Of a stretch of DNA of 64,000 bases, positions 9,202 to 18,370 are shown piece after piece. The first letter of the stretch is position 1; every line of letters begins with the position of its first letter. The position numbers were made by a program, and so were the translations under genes. Source of the DNA: RFSX01 sp964567435. GTDB lineage: Bacteria; Bacteroidota; Bacteroidia; Chitinophagales; Saprospiraceae. The stretch spans positions 12,475 to 76,474 of the forward strand of contig CAZMMQ010000011.1 in NCBI GenBank assembly GCA_964567435.1, written 5' to 3'. Under the pieces are notes generated by a model. It ran no database searches, had not been told where the DNA came from, and saw nothing but the letters and a program-made list of their open reading frames with translations.

Positions 9202-10950
9202 ATGACAAATCTAAAATTTTGGTTGATAGGCAGTTTTATCTGTTTATTAGTGGCCTGTGGAGAACAACAACCTAAAAGTGACTCTTCTTCGGAACTACAG
9301 GATATTGACAATATTAACATCAGGATATCCAAAGATCCTCTACTGCTCCATCCTATATACTCTCCTTCATCGGCTGGAAGAGAATTGTTCCAATATATAT
9401 TTACACCCTTGGCAGACTTTCACCCGCAGACCTTGGAACTTTCTCCAATAATTATCAAGGAAATACCTAAACCATACATCCATGATGTAAATAGAGAATC
9501 ATGGGTGACATACTTAATGGACATTAAGGAAGATGCGAAGTGGTCAGATGGCCAACCAATTACTGCCAAAGATGTCAAGTTTACCCTCAATGTAATTAGT
9601 CATCCAAATGCACCTTCTACACCTTGGAAGTCTTACTTCAGTCAAATTAAATCAATTACACTTGAAGATAAGAATGATAGAAAATTTGGCGTCTCCTTTG
9701 ATGCTGGCTATATGCTCGCCTTGGAAGCGGTAACTTCGATAAGCATACTACCTGCCCATATTTATGATTCTCAAGGGATTATCACAGAATTAGAGCTACT
9801 TGATTTCATGAATGCTGATCCGTCTGAGGATCCAGCCATTGTAGAAGTATTCAAAAAAATAAGTGAATCAAAAAACCAAAAACTAGATGTAGTACAAGCT
9901 GGTCCCTATAAGCTTACTGCCTTCGAACCCAATCAATATTATCTCCTAGAACGAATACCGAACTATTGGGGCGCAGCCTATCCTGAAGTGCCGATCTTAA
10001 ATACAAACAGTGAAAAACTCACATTTCAAATTGTCCCTGATGAATTAACGGCCTCCACTATGCTCAAAGAAGATAAGTTAGATTTAGTACAATTTAGCAA
10101 AGGATCTACTTTTTTGAACATGAGAGATGATGAATTAGTGGCTGATAAGTTTAATTTTCATATACCTTCAAAGATGACCTATTACTATATAGGCATCAAT
10201 AATAGCAGACCTCTATTGGCAGACAAGAATGTCAGAAAAGCTTTGGCACATATCGCAGATGTAGATGATTTTATAAAGAATTTAGAAGGAGGATTAGGCA
10301 CTCGGACAACTGGACATTTTAATCCGCTAAAACCTTACTATAATGATAATCTCAAACCCATACCTTATGACATTAATAAAGCGAAGAAGATACTAGAGGA
10401 AGAAGGATGGCAAGATTCCAATAATGATGGAATTCTGGATAAGACCATAGATGGTCAACAAACTGACTTAGAATTGGACATGTATATTACTGGAAGTGCT
10501 TTAAGTAAAAACATGGCTTTGCTGTATCAAGAAAGTGCAAAAGAAGCAGGTATTAAGATAAATATTGAAGCCAAAAAACCGCCTGGATTTATAAATGATT
10601 ATATTCTTAAACTAAACTATGATCTTGCGTTACTAGTAACCAGTCAGGATGTAAGTACTGACGATCCATATAATCGTTTTCATTCGGATAACAAAAAGAA
10701 TACAAACTTGAACCCTATCGCTTATGGTAATCCAGAATTAGATATACTTATAGATAAGTTGAGATTAGAGCGAAATCGAGAAAATCAAAAAACTCTATTT
10801 CACGAGGTGCAATCTTTTTTATACAATGAGTATCCAAGCATATATCTCTATTGTCCAGTAGGTAAAATTGTCGTTAGCAATAAATTTGACGCTACTACAT
10901 CAAGTAAAAGACCAGGCTATATGGCCAATACATTTAAGCCAAAGTCATAG
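9202..10950 (+). CDS. Peptide ABC transporter substrate-binding lipoprotein
   Basis: A family 5 extracellular solute-binding protein (DppA/OppA/NikA class), 582 residues. The N-terminus MTNLKFWLIGSFICLLVAC is a lipoprotein signal with lipobox LVAC, so Cys19 would be lipidated. The SBP_bac_5 core is recognisable in DIKEDAKWSDGQPITAKDV and later in NVRKALAHIADVDD and AKKILEEEGWQDSNNDG. It would capture oligopeptides in the periplasm and hand them to the two permeases that follow at 11030 and about 12186. It begins 19 bp after the giant propeller gene, so it may be co-transcribed with it. Substrate specificity cannot be read from sequence. Confidence 0.9.
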   Translation: MTNLKFWLIGSFICLLVACGEQQPKSDSSSELQDIDNINIRISKDPLLLHPIYSPSSAGRELFQYIFTPLADFHPQTLELSPIIIKEIPKPYIHDVNRESWVTYLMDIKEDAKWSDGQPITAKDVKFTLNVISHPNAPSTPWKSYFSQIKSITLEDKNDRKFGVSFDAGYMLALEAVTSISILPAHIYDSQGIITELELLDFMNADPSEDPAIVEVFKKISESKNQKLDVVQAGPYKLTAFEPNQYYLLERIPNYWGAAYPEVPILNTNSEKLTFQIVPDELTASTMLKEDKLDLVQFSKGSTFLNMRDDELVADKFNFHIPSKMTYYYIGINNSRPLLADKNVRKALAHIADVDDFIKNLEGGLGTRTTGHFNPLKPYYNDNLKPIPYDINKAKKILEEEGWQDSNNDGILDKTIDGQQTDLELDMYITGSALSKNMALLYQESAKEAGIKINIEAKKPPGFINDYILKLNYDLALLVTSQDVSTDDPYNRFHSDNKKNTNLNPIAYGNPELDILIDKLRLERNRENQKTLFHEVQSFLYNEYPSIYLYCPVGKIVVSNKFDATTSSKRPGYMANTFKPKS

Positions 10951-11029
10951 CAAGTTTTATCTACGGGTCTGAATCATCAAAGGTCAGAGACTTTTTCTAA
11001 TTTCACAGGGCCATCGATAGAAAGTCAAT

Positions 11030-12235
11030 ATGTCATCACCACTGAGGTCATATATTATAATTAGAATACTGGTTATCATACCAACTCTATTGGTAATTAG
11101 TCTTATAATATTTTTTTTAAGTCAACAAGTACCTCAGGACCCTGCAGCAGTTCTTACTAATATGCGAGTTGGTGAAGAACAAATCAATCAAACGACCATC
11201 TATGACGAGATTTATAAGGAGCTGGGAATGCAACATCCTAAATTCTATTTGTCAATTACACCTCACCATTATCCAGCCACCTTAAATAACTATAGTAATA
11301 AGGAAACAAGAAAGAAGATTAGAAAACTGCTTCGGTCAGGCATCCCTTATTCTAATATTGTAGTAGAAGGAGATAAGGTAAGCTCTAATTATTCTGATTC
11401 GAATCTTAAAATACTCATACCAAAATTACATTGGAATGGCCTGACTAATCAATATCACAGATGGCTTAGTTCTTTTTTTTCAGGTCACATGGGTTATTCG
11501 ATAATAGATAATCAACCTGTCAGTTCCAGAATAGGTAAAGCATTCTTGTGGACCCTAACTTTAGGGTTACTTGGGATTCTAATTGCCTATCCTATAGCCA
11601 TCCTTATTGGCGCAAAGTTGGCTTACCATCCTGACTCAAAAGGCAATAATATTCTCAATCAATTGTTGTATCTGCTCTATTCTATTCCATTATTCTGGAT
11701 AGCCACAATGATGGTAATATATTTTACAACGGACACCTATGGTAGTTTGATGAATATTTTTCCATCAGTGGGAGTTCAGATTTATCCTGGCAAGTCAACC
11801 TTATTCCAAATTATTGGCAATGCCAAAAACTTTATCCTGCCTGTATTTTGTCTTTGTCTACCGGCAATCACTTACATAGCTACATTTGTAAAGAGAGGGA
11901 TATTAAATGAAATGTCTCAACCCTATATAACCTTGGCTGCAACAAAAGGACTAACAGAAAAACAGATACTGAATAAACATGCATTTCCAAATGCTCTGCT
12001 TCCATTAATTACCATTTTTGTAGAATCCATTGGAGGCATCTTGGGTGGAACAGTATTGATAGAAGTCATATTTAATATTCCAGGTATTGGAAGATTATTG
12101 TATGATTCTATAGGCATTGCAGATTGGAATATAGTATTCAGTATTATTCTTGTCATAGCACTAGTGACCACTCTTTCATATCTGCTTGGAGATATTCTCT
12201 ACGCATGGGTTAATCCAAAAATTAGATTTGCTTAG
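11030..12235 (+). CDS. Peptide ABC transporter permease, OppB/DppB type
   Basis: An inner-membrane permease of 401 residues. TM1 lies at about 9-30 with the family start RIxxxxPTLLVIS. The BPD_transp_1 domain covers about 165-395 and carries an intact EAA-type loop (LAATKGLTEKQILNKHAFPN) for ATPase docking. Between TM1 and TM2 there is a long periplasmic segment of roughly 110 residues (about 35-155), longer than the usual OppB loop and rich in charged and Asn residues. It follows the binding protein by 79 bp and overlaps the OppC-type gene at its 3' end, consistent with one operon. Confidence 0.9.
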   Translation: MSSPLRSYIIIRILVIIPTLLVISLIIFFLSQQVPQDPAAVLTNMRVGEEQINQTTIYDEIYKELGMQHPKFYLSITPHHYPATLNNYSNKETRKKIRKLLRSGIPYSNIVVEGDKVSSNYSDSNLKILIPKLHWNGLTNQYHRWLSSFFSGHMGYSIIDNQPVSSRIGKAFLWTLTLGLLGILIAYPIAILIGAKLAYHPDSKGNNILNQLLYLLYSIPLFWIATMMVIYFTTDTYGSLMNIFPSVGVQIYPGKSTLFQIIGNAKNFILPVFCLCLPAITYIATFVKRGILNEMSQPYITLAATKGLTEKQILNKHAFPNALLPLITIFVESIGGILGGTVLIEVIFNIPGIGRLLYDSIGIADWNIVFSIILVIALVTTLSYLLGDILYAWVNPKIRFA

Positions 12236-13358
12236 ACTGCGCAGCAAATATTGGTCGAACTCTATAGGAATCTCTAGTCGACAATTCTATCTTCTCACTA
12301 TATTTATTATATCAGGTATTCTTTATCGTTATATTGCTAATGATAATTACCTACTTTGTACAGAAAACGGCCTTTCTATCCAAGTCAACAAAGATCAGTG
12401 CTCTAAAGGCATCAAAGCATTGATACCATATAGTGCCCACACAATAGATAAGAAAAATAGAAGCGTTGGTCCATTTGATAAGCAAGATATTTCTTCACTA
12501 TATTATAGACATTGGTTAGGTACTGACTTGATCGGTCGTGACATACTGGCTGGACTTATATGGGGATCTAACATTGCTTTGAAGGTAGGATTATTTGCTT
12601 CCCTACTCTCATTGATAATTGGTTTATTCTTCGGATATCTGAGTGGTTATATTGGAGATGACACGTTTAAGGTATACAAGTGGCAACTTTTAATTACAAT
12701 GTTACTTCTAATGTTATCCATCTTCTACTTTCTGTATGCTTCTGGTTTAGCCAGATGGTTTTTTGTTGCCGCATTGATTATATGGACAATATACTTGAGT
12801 GCTAAGAATGAATCTTATGACATGGGTAAGCAAAAAATAGCTATCCCCTTTGACCATATTATATCAAGAGTTATAGAAGTATTTAAAGCTGTACCTATTA
12901 TTTTTATTGTTCTTGTTTTGGTGAGCTTGTTTAGACATGATTCTCTAACAAATGTGATCATTATTATAGCTATAATAAAGTGGCCTATAATTGCGCGATT
13001 TCTAAGAGCGGAAATTTTAAAGCTTAAAAAATCTGATCATGTTGTCGCCGCGAAAACGGTTGGCCTCAGTCCATCTTATATCTTTAGAAAAAACATTCTA
13101 CCCTTGGCCATCTCCCCTATCCTAATATCTTTAGCTTTTGGATTTTCTGGTACAATACTTCTGGAAGCTGTCTTATCTTTTTTGGGTATTGGCATTCCTG
13201 TAGATCAAGTGACCTGGGGAAGTATATTGAATGAGGCAAGATCTGATTTTAGTTCTTGGTGGTTGGCGCTATTCCCAGGAATTGCGATTTATCTGACAAT
13301 CAGGTTATTCCATTCTATGGGCAACTCTATAAATGAAAAATTGATAGGAGTTAGGTGA
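12186..13358 (+). CDS. Peptide ABC transporter permease, OppC/DppC type
   Basis: Second permease subunit, about 376-390 residues. No ATG occurs in frame near the start: the frame opens at TTG 12186 inside the OppB-type gene, and another in-frame TTG at 12228 overlaps its stop; both fit translational coupling and I cannot decide between them. GTDLIGRDILAGLIWG is the classic OppC N-terminal motif and VAAKTVGLSPSYIFRKNILP the EAA loop. An extra hydrophobic stretch at about 162-198 (two helices) interrupts the usual order between TM2 and TM3. No OppD/OppF ATPase follows; the next gene is on the other strand, so the ATPases must be encoded elsewhere. Confidence 0.85.
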   Translation: MEIFSTHGLIQKLDLLRLRSKYWSNSIGISSRQFYLLTIFIISGILYRYIANDNYLLCTENGLSIQVNKDQCSKGIKALIPYSAHTIDKKNRSVGPFDKQDISSLYYRHWLGTDLIGRDILAGLIWGSNIALKVGLFASLLSLIIGLFFGYLSGYIGDDTFKVYKWQLLITMLLLMLSIFYFLYASGLARWFFVAALIIWTIYLSAKNESYDMGKQKIAIPFDHIISRVIEVFKAVPIIFIVLVLVSLFRHDSLTNVIIIIAIIKWPIIARFLRAEILKLKKSDHVVAAKTVGLSPSYIFRKNILPLAISPILISLAFGFSGTILLEAVLSFLGIGIPVDQVTWGSILNEARSDFSSWWLALFPGIAIYLTIRLFHSMGNSINEKLIGVR

Positions 13359-13374
13359 TAAATGATTAGAATAC

Positions 13375-14442
13375 CTATTTATCCTTGACACGGCTCATAC
13401 CCATAGCCTTGAGCATCCAATTTGGCAATGCTTTATCTGCAGGTCTTTTTCTTAAGTCAAGATACCAGCCTAATTTTTTCATAATGGGCACCTTATGGGT
13501 CTCTACAAATTCGATGAGTGTACCATCAGGGTCTTCTATATAGGCAAATTGACCTGCAGCTTCTCCCATATCAAAATCTCCACTATCTACAGTGAATGGA
13601 CATCCATATGCTATACAAGTACCTCTTAAAGCATCCATACCTGTTATATCAAAGCAGAGGTGTATAAATCCAAGATCGCCCCACATTCTATCTTTAAAAA
13701 TTTTCTGAGGTTCTCTGTCTATCGATTGTAACAGCTCTATCTCTGTCGCACCAAACAATTCACTAAATGACCCTTTGCGTGCAGCAGAATGCCTAAGCAG
13801 CACCCGTCGAAGTGACTGTCCATTATCGAAAAAATTAAAATCAGCCTGAGCACCTGATTTATCATAGACTATGGTATCATACCCCAAGACAGAATTATAG
13901 AATTCTATTGACCTATCCATATCACTCACTCCTATTACAGCACCACATACACCTCCTGAGTGGCTTAGCTTCTTAGAAAACCAAGTATCAGACTCTACCA
14001 TCTCTATTAGATTGCCATCTATGTCTTTCAAGTAAAAGTGTCGGGCACCTTGAGGTGTTGTTGTAATATCAGATACGCTATTCTCCTTCGATAGTATATC
14101 ATGTGACTTTTGAATGTCCTTTGATTTGAACTTTGCAATATAGATACCTAAGTCCCCAGCTTGAATCTGAAAATTAGGCGCTTCCCCTTTTCGAGTCGTG
14201 TATTGCCAAATCTCAGCACCACCACCACCCATCATATTGAGAGCCAATATGGCATGTCTACTCCTTGGTTGTCCGCCTGTATATGGCAACATCAGTTCTG
14301 CCTCCGCCGCCTCATCAAAGACGGGTACGTCCATGCCTAAGTTCTTTCGATACCAAGTCCACGTATCATACACTGAATTATTTCCAATACCAATCTGCTG
14401 AATACCGCTAATAATTGGGGTCGTCAATTCTCCTCTCTTCAC
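13375..14442 (-). CDS. Double VOC-domain (glyoxalase/dioxygenase superfamily) protein
   Basis: A cytoplasmic protein of 355 residues made of two vicinal-oxygen-chelate modules, at about 10-150 and 160-320. The second has IGVSDMDRSIEFYNSVLGY at its start and EDPDGTLIEFVETHK at its end, the hallmark of the fold; the first ends in LKDIDGNLIEMVES. The start is GTG at 14442; its first base lies in the last base of the upstream stop codon (TAGTG), so it is translationally coupled to the alpha-oxoamine synthase gene. The reaction is unknown. Tight coupling suggests a job in the same pathway, but VOC proteins range from isomerases to dioxygenases, so no substrate is claimed. Confidence 0.85.
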   Translation of the reverse strand: MKRGELTTPIISGIQQIGIGNNSVYDTWTWYRKNLGMDVPVFDEAAEAELMLPYTGGQPRSRHAILALNMMGGGGAEIWQYTTRKGEAPNFQIQAGDLGIYIAKFKSKDIQKSHDILSKENSVSDITTTPQGARHFYLKDIDGNLIEMVESDTWFSKKLSHSGGVCGAVIGVSDMDRSIEFYNSVLGYDTIVYDKSGAQADFNFFDNGQSLRRVLLRHSAARKGSFSELFGATEIELLQSIDREPQKIFKDRMWGDLGFIHLCFDITGMDALRGTCIAYGCPFTVDSGDFDMGEAAGQFAYIEDPDGTLIEFVETHKVPIMKKLGWYLDLRKRPADKALPNWMLKAMGMSRVKDK

Positions 14443-15677
14443 TAGGCGACAGTCTCCGTTTTGTAAGCGTTATTTTCTAATTTAATCTGGATAGCTTTAA
14501 ACGCTTCGATGGTCTCTGCTATATCCTGATCGGTGTGTACTGAGGTAGGTATCAGTCTTAGAAGTATCACACCTTTTGGCACCACAGGATAGACTACAAT
14601 AGAGCAAAATACTCTGTGATTCTCTCTTAAGTCGTACACCAATTTCATAGCTTCTTCTACAGTACCTTGCATATATACTGGTGTCACACAAGAGTTAGTA
14701 CTGCCTATATCGAAACCTGCCTCTTTAAGACCTTTTTGTAGATTATTGACATTCTTCCAAAGGTTGTCCTTAAGCTCTGGCATAGTTTTCAACATGCGCA
14801 GTCTAACCAATGCACTTTCTACTACCGGCATCATCAATGACTTGGCAAAAATCTGCGAACGCATATTATACTTCAGATACTGCACCATGTCTTTGTCTCC
14901 TGCGAGGAAGGCGCCTACGCTACCCATAGACTTGGCAAAAGTAGCAAAGTACACATCTATCTCGTCCTGCACACCTTGCTCCTCTCCTGCTCCTGCTCCA
15001 GTCTTACCGAGTGTACCAAATCCATGTGCATCATCTACTAATAATCTGAAATTATATTTCTCCTTGAGAGATACAATCTCTCTTAACTTACCTTGGTGTC
15101 CTCGCATACCAAAAACACCTTCGGAGATCACTAAGATGCCTCCACCAGTTTGGTCTACAATCTTAGTGGCTTGCTCCAACATTTTTTCACAGCTTGCTAC
15201 ATCATTATGTTGGAAGGCAAATCGCTTGCCGGCGTGCATTCTAACGCCATCCACAATACAAGCATGACAGCCTGCATCGTACACGACCACATCTCTCCGA
15301 GACAGTAAGCAGTCTATCGCAGACATAATACCTTGATATCCAAAGTTGACAAGCACTGCTGCTTCTTTACTTTCAAATTCAGCCAATTCTTTTTCCAGAG
15401 TATCATGAAGTTCTGTATTACCAGACATCATTCTGGAGCCCATTGGATATGCCAATCCCCACTTTGCCGTGGCGTCAGTATCTGCTTTTCTAACATCGGG
15501 ATGATTGGCAAGGCCTAGATAGTTATTGACAGACCACATGATGGTTTCTTTGCCTTGGAACAACATTCTGTTGCTGAGGTCTCCTTCTAGCTTTGGGAAT
15601 ATAAAATAGCCCTCTGCCACATCAGAATATCTACCCAGAGGCCCACGATCACTTTTTATTCGATCAAAAATGTCCAT
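14442..15677 (-). CDS. Alpha-oxoamine synthase family PLP enzyme (SPT/KBL-like)
   Basis: A 411-residue fold-type I PLP enzyme that condenses an amino acid with an acyl thioester. Visible: SVNNYLGLANHPDV near the N-terminus, SRMMSGNTELHDTLE, the cofactor-binding DDAHGFGTLG, and the Schiff-base Lys in TFAKSMGSVGAFLAG. Family members include serine palmitoyltransferase, cysteate fatty acyltransferase of sulfonolipid synthesis, 2-amino-3-ketobutyrate CoA ligase and BioF. This clade is widespread in Flavobacteriia and relatives. No biotin or threonine genes are nearby, whereas an SDR is the preceding gene on the same strand, so long-chain base synthesis is my preferred reading (inference). It is coupled to the VOC gene by a 1-bp overlap. 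Confidence 0.88.
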   Translation of the reverse strand: MDIFDRIKSDRGPLGRYSDVAEGYFIFPKLEGDLSNRMLFQGKETIMWSVNNYLGLANHPDVRKADTDATAKWGLAYPMGSRMMSGNTELHDTLEKELAEFESKEAAVLVNFGYQGIMSAIDCLLSRRDVVVYDAGCHACIVDGVRMHAGKRFAFQHNDVASCEKMLEQATKIVDQTGGGILVISEGVFGMRGHQGKLREIVSLKEKYNFRLLVDDAHGFGTLGKTGAGAGEEQGVQDEIDVYFATFAKSMGSVGAFLAGDKDMVQYLKYNMRSQIFAKSLMMPVVESALVRLRMLKTMPELKDNLWKNVNNLQKGLKEAGFDIGSTNSCVTPVYMQGTVEEAMKLVYDLRENHRVFCSIVVYPVVPKGVILLRLIPTSVHTDQDIAETIEAFKAIQIKLENNAYKTETVA

Positions 15678-15830
15678 GCTGCTTTACTTTAATTTTTGTG
15701 ATTCTTAGACGAGTACGAAAATCGGTAATATGTCCTAAAATCCAACAACTGAATGAAGGAATATTAGCAAAAATGACAGTTAATATTCTCGTTTATCAGC
15801 ATTTTACACAGTTTGATACCCTAGACAAAC

Positions 15831-16628
15831 TTAGGTAACCTTGGACTTAGCAATGATTTTGCGTAATAATCCAGGAAATAAGCGTGCTACAAGTCCAGCA
15901 GCATGCACTTCTTTGAATCCGCCAACATGATATTCTGCCTTACCACTGGAAATAGCCGATAATACCTTCTTTACCATTGTCTCTACAGGCATCCCATTGC
16001 GCTGAGCCTCATCCATCGTGCCTTGTGGAGATCCATCAGAGGTGAGGGCATTCTTAGAAATATCTGTTTGGATATACCCTGGGCAAATAATAGTCGTTTT
16101 GATATTTGTTGAAGTCAATTCTGCACGTAACGCATCAAAAAACCCATGAAGCGCCATTTTAGATGCTGAATAGCCTGACCTTACTGGCACACCAAATTTT
16201 CCAGCCATACTACTTATAACTACATAGTGACCATTATTCTTCCTAGTAAAATGAGGAAGCATCGCTAGACTTAGTTTGACTGTGCCAAAGTAGTTGATAT
16301 CCATTAGTTTTTTGTAGACGTCAAAGCTGGTCTCTTTGACCTTAGATCGCTGAGATATTCCTCCGTTGTTTATCAATATATCTACGGAAGAAAGCAAGGC
16401 CTCATTCTCAACGATCAATTTATCCAAGCCCTCATGGTCCTCCAAATCCAATGGCAACAAGTCAATGGACTCTGATTCGCACAACTGAGCCACATCTTGA
16501 AGAGTGCCTTTTTTTCTACTAGACAAGATAAGACGAGCACCTAATCTTGATAGCTGAATAGCCATTTCCTTGCCGATCCCTGAGCTGGCACCAGTGATCC
16601 ATACTGTCTTATTATTATAATATGTCAT
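15831..16628 (-). CDS. Short-chain dehydrogenase/reductase
   Basis: A classical SDR of about 265 residues, NAD(P)H-dependent. The Rossmann glycine motif is TGASSGIG, NNGGIS follows in the middle, and the catalytic tetrad appears as SS with GYSASK. I chose ATG 16628 (MTYYNNKTVWITG), 10 bp after the radC stop; an in-frame ATG at 16655 overlapping radC is possible. Sequence between residues 180 and 215 (CPGYIQTDISKNAL) resembles DHRS7/ketosphinganine-reductase-like SDRs that act on lipids. It lies 153 bp upstream of the alpha-oxoamine synthase on the same strand, which would supply the 3-keto base for it to reduce; this pairing is inference. Confidence 0.88.
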   Translation of the reverse strand: MTYYNNKTVWITGASSGIGKEMAIQLSRLGARLILSSRKKGTLQDVAQLCESESIDLLPLDLEDHEGLDKLIVENEALLSSVDILINNGGISQRSKVKETSFDVYKKLMDINYFGTVKLSLAMLPHFTRKNNGHYVVISSMAGKFGVPVRSGYSASKMALHGFFDALRAELTSTNIKTTIICPGYIQTDISKNALTSDGSPQGTMDEAQRNGMPVETMVKKVLSAISSGKAEYHVGGFKEVHAAGLVARLFPGLLRKIIAKSKVT

Positions 16629-16638
16629 TCTGAAGTTA

Positions 16639-17334
16639 TTAGAGGAGCCCTTCATCCAAAAAGCTAAAAAAGCCTTGATCTGAAATGATGAGGTGATCCA
16701 ATATGTTTATCTCTAAAGTTTTTCCTGCCTCTACCAGTTTTTTGGTAATGGCTAGATCTTGTTGTGACGGTTTAAGATTACCCGAAGGATGATTATGAGT
16801 CAAAATTATAGAAGACGCTTGTTCGTCCAATGCTTTTTTGAATATTATCTTGGGGTCTACCACTGTACCTGCAACACCACCTATACTAATGGTCTCTATT
16901 TTTGTGACTCTATTATTCCTATTAAGCAGAAGGATTTTGAAGACTTCGTAATTTAAATCTTCCATGACAGGATATATACAATTATACGCATCCTGACTAC
17001 AAGTTATCTTTGGCTTATCCTTTACCTGCGTCATCTGTCGTCGCCTTCCCAGCTCTAAAGCGGCCAAAATGGTAATTGCCTTTGCTTCACCAACACCTTT
17101 AAACTTCATGAGGTCATTAATACTTATGCGCCCAAGCTCATTCAAGTCATTTGAGTAAGAGGCTAATATCTGCTTAGCCAAATCTACTGCTGATATGCCA
17201 CCTGATCCTACTCTTATTAAAATAGCCATTAACTCTGCATCACTAAGAGACTCCTTACCTTTAAGAAACATCTTTTCTCTAGGCCTATCTTCTTCAGCCC
17301 AATCTTTAATACTCAATGATTTTTTATCAGTCAC
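16639..17334 (-). CDS. radC: RadC-family JAB/MPN domain protein
   Basis: A 231-residue protein with the N-terminal UPF0758 helix-hairpin-helix region (DLMKFKGVGEAKAITILAALELG) and a C-terminal JAB1/MPN metallo-isopeptidase-like domain holding the zinc motif HNHPSGNLKPSQQD. The start is GTG at 17334 (MTDKKSLSIKDWAEEDRPREKM, a typical RadC opening). Despite the name, direct DNA repair activity has been questioned for this family. It is the first gene of a minus-strand run that continues into the SDR. Confidence 0.93.
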   Translation of the reverse strand: MTDKKSLSIKDWAEEDRPREKMFLKGKESLSDAELMAILIRVGSGGISAVDLAKQILASYSNDLNELGRISINDLMKFKGVGEAKAITILAALELGRRRQMTQVKDKPKITCSQDAYNCIYPVMEDLNYEVFKILLLNRNNRVTKIETISIGGVAGTVVDPKIIFKKALDEQASSIILTHNHPSGNLKPSQQDLAITKKLVEAGKTLEINILDHLIISDQGFFSFLDEGLL

Positions 17335-17472
17335 CCAGTAAGATGTTTATTTTACGTCACTAAATTAACAATGCTAGGTCTTGTTTTGAGTAAATTATGT
17401 ATTTAGTTACATTCGATGGTTTTTTTTAGAAACATACCTTTTGAGATATACAGTAACTTTATTCTGGTAATT

Positions 17473-18282
17473 ATGAAATCAAAATCTTCCATACAATTGA
17501 TCATTTTTTCTTTTGTCATTCTTGTGATCACAAACTTTTTAGCGCTTCAGTTACCATTCTTTGGAATGACGCCAGGGGATGTTTCGGACTTATATCCTAA
17601 TCTACTAACACCAGCAGATTTTTCATTCAGCATTTGGAGTGTGCTCTATCTAGGCTTAGGTATAGCAATTTACTTTATCTACAGGGACTACACCACTGTA
17701 GACAATCAAGCAAAAAGAGGTGAACTAAGGGCGATTAGGTATCTTTTCCCCTTGACCTGTATACTGAATATTGCATGGTTGCTCACTTGGCAATCACTTA
17801 ATATCGTGGCTGCATTTTTGATCATATTCGTCTTTTGGGTAGTACTTATCGTGATCAGATACAGATTATGCCATTATGAAAATATAAGATGGGCTATTAA
17901 GATCCCATTCTCCCTCTATTTAGGGTGGATATCTATTGCAGCTTTAGCTAATCTTAATGTTATGTTGTATGAATTAGATTTTAACTTTTTCAATTTGACA
18001 CCAGACCTCTGGACTGCTACCTTAATTGTTATTGGTATAATTGGCACCTTATTCGTATTATTCCTTTATCAAGATATTCCATTCAGTCTTGTTTTGATTT
18101 GGGCATTTTTTGGTATATATGTCAAAAATAGAGATGCGGCTGTCGGAGCTGAACTTACTTTAAGACTGACGATTTTAGCCATTATAATCATTGCTATTAC
18201 TAGTTTGGCCATAGCATATAAGATTATGATAAGTAGAAAAACAAACTTAACAGAAGTGACTGAATATCAAGATATGTCATAA
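17473..18282 (+). CDS. TspO-like tryptophan-rich sensory membrane protein
   Basis: A polytopic inner-membrane protein of 269 residues from ATG 17473; an earlier in-frame start at 17416 would only add a non-conserved extension. Eight or so hydrophobic helices are visible. ADFSFSIWSVLYLGLG and NIAWLLTWQ match the Trp-rich helices of the long TspO/MBR-related branch. TspO proteins bind tetrapyrroles and related lipophilic ligands; whether this branch does is unknown. It is a single gene followed by a strong terminator. Confidence 0.75.
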   Translation: MKSKSSIQLIIFSFVILVITNFLALQLPFFGMTPGDVSDLYPNLLTPADFSFSIWSVLYLGLGIAIYFIYRDYTTVDNQAKRGELRAIRYLFPLTCILNIAWLLTWQSLNIVAAFLIIFVFWVVLIVIRYRLCHYENIRWAIKIPFSLYLGWISIAALANLNVMLYELDFNFFNLTPDLWTATLIVIGIIGTLFVLFLYQDIPFSLVLIWAFFGIYVKNRDAAVGAELTLRLTILAIIIIAITSLAIAYKIMISRKTNLTEVTEYQDMS

Positions 18283-18285
18283 TGT

Positions 18286-18320
18286 AAAACAGCTTCTAAT
18301 TAATTAGAAGCTGTTTTTTT
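18286..18320 (+). terminator. Perfect-palindrome terminator after TspO-like gene
   Basis: A 32-bp perfect palindrome centred on AATTAATT (arms AAAACAGCTTCTAATT) spans 18286-18317 and runs into seven T residues. Four A residues on the left arm let it act in both directions, serving also the minus-strand trans-sulfuration gene that ends at 18371. Confidence 0.85.
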
Positions 18321-18370
18321 CTTAAACCAATAATTAGAAGCTTGATTGACAGACTTGGCTGAGTACCAAC

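Noticed and set aside
14746..15267. 173-codon plus-strand ORF
   Set aside because: Antisense of the alpha-oxoamine synthase gene, with no domain pattern.
15824..15850. TAAGTTTG with ATTG 17 bp upstream, as a promoter for the alpha-oxoamine synthase
   Set aside because: The spacing is 17 rather than 19-21 bp and the site overlaps the SDR stop; too weak to list.
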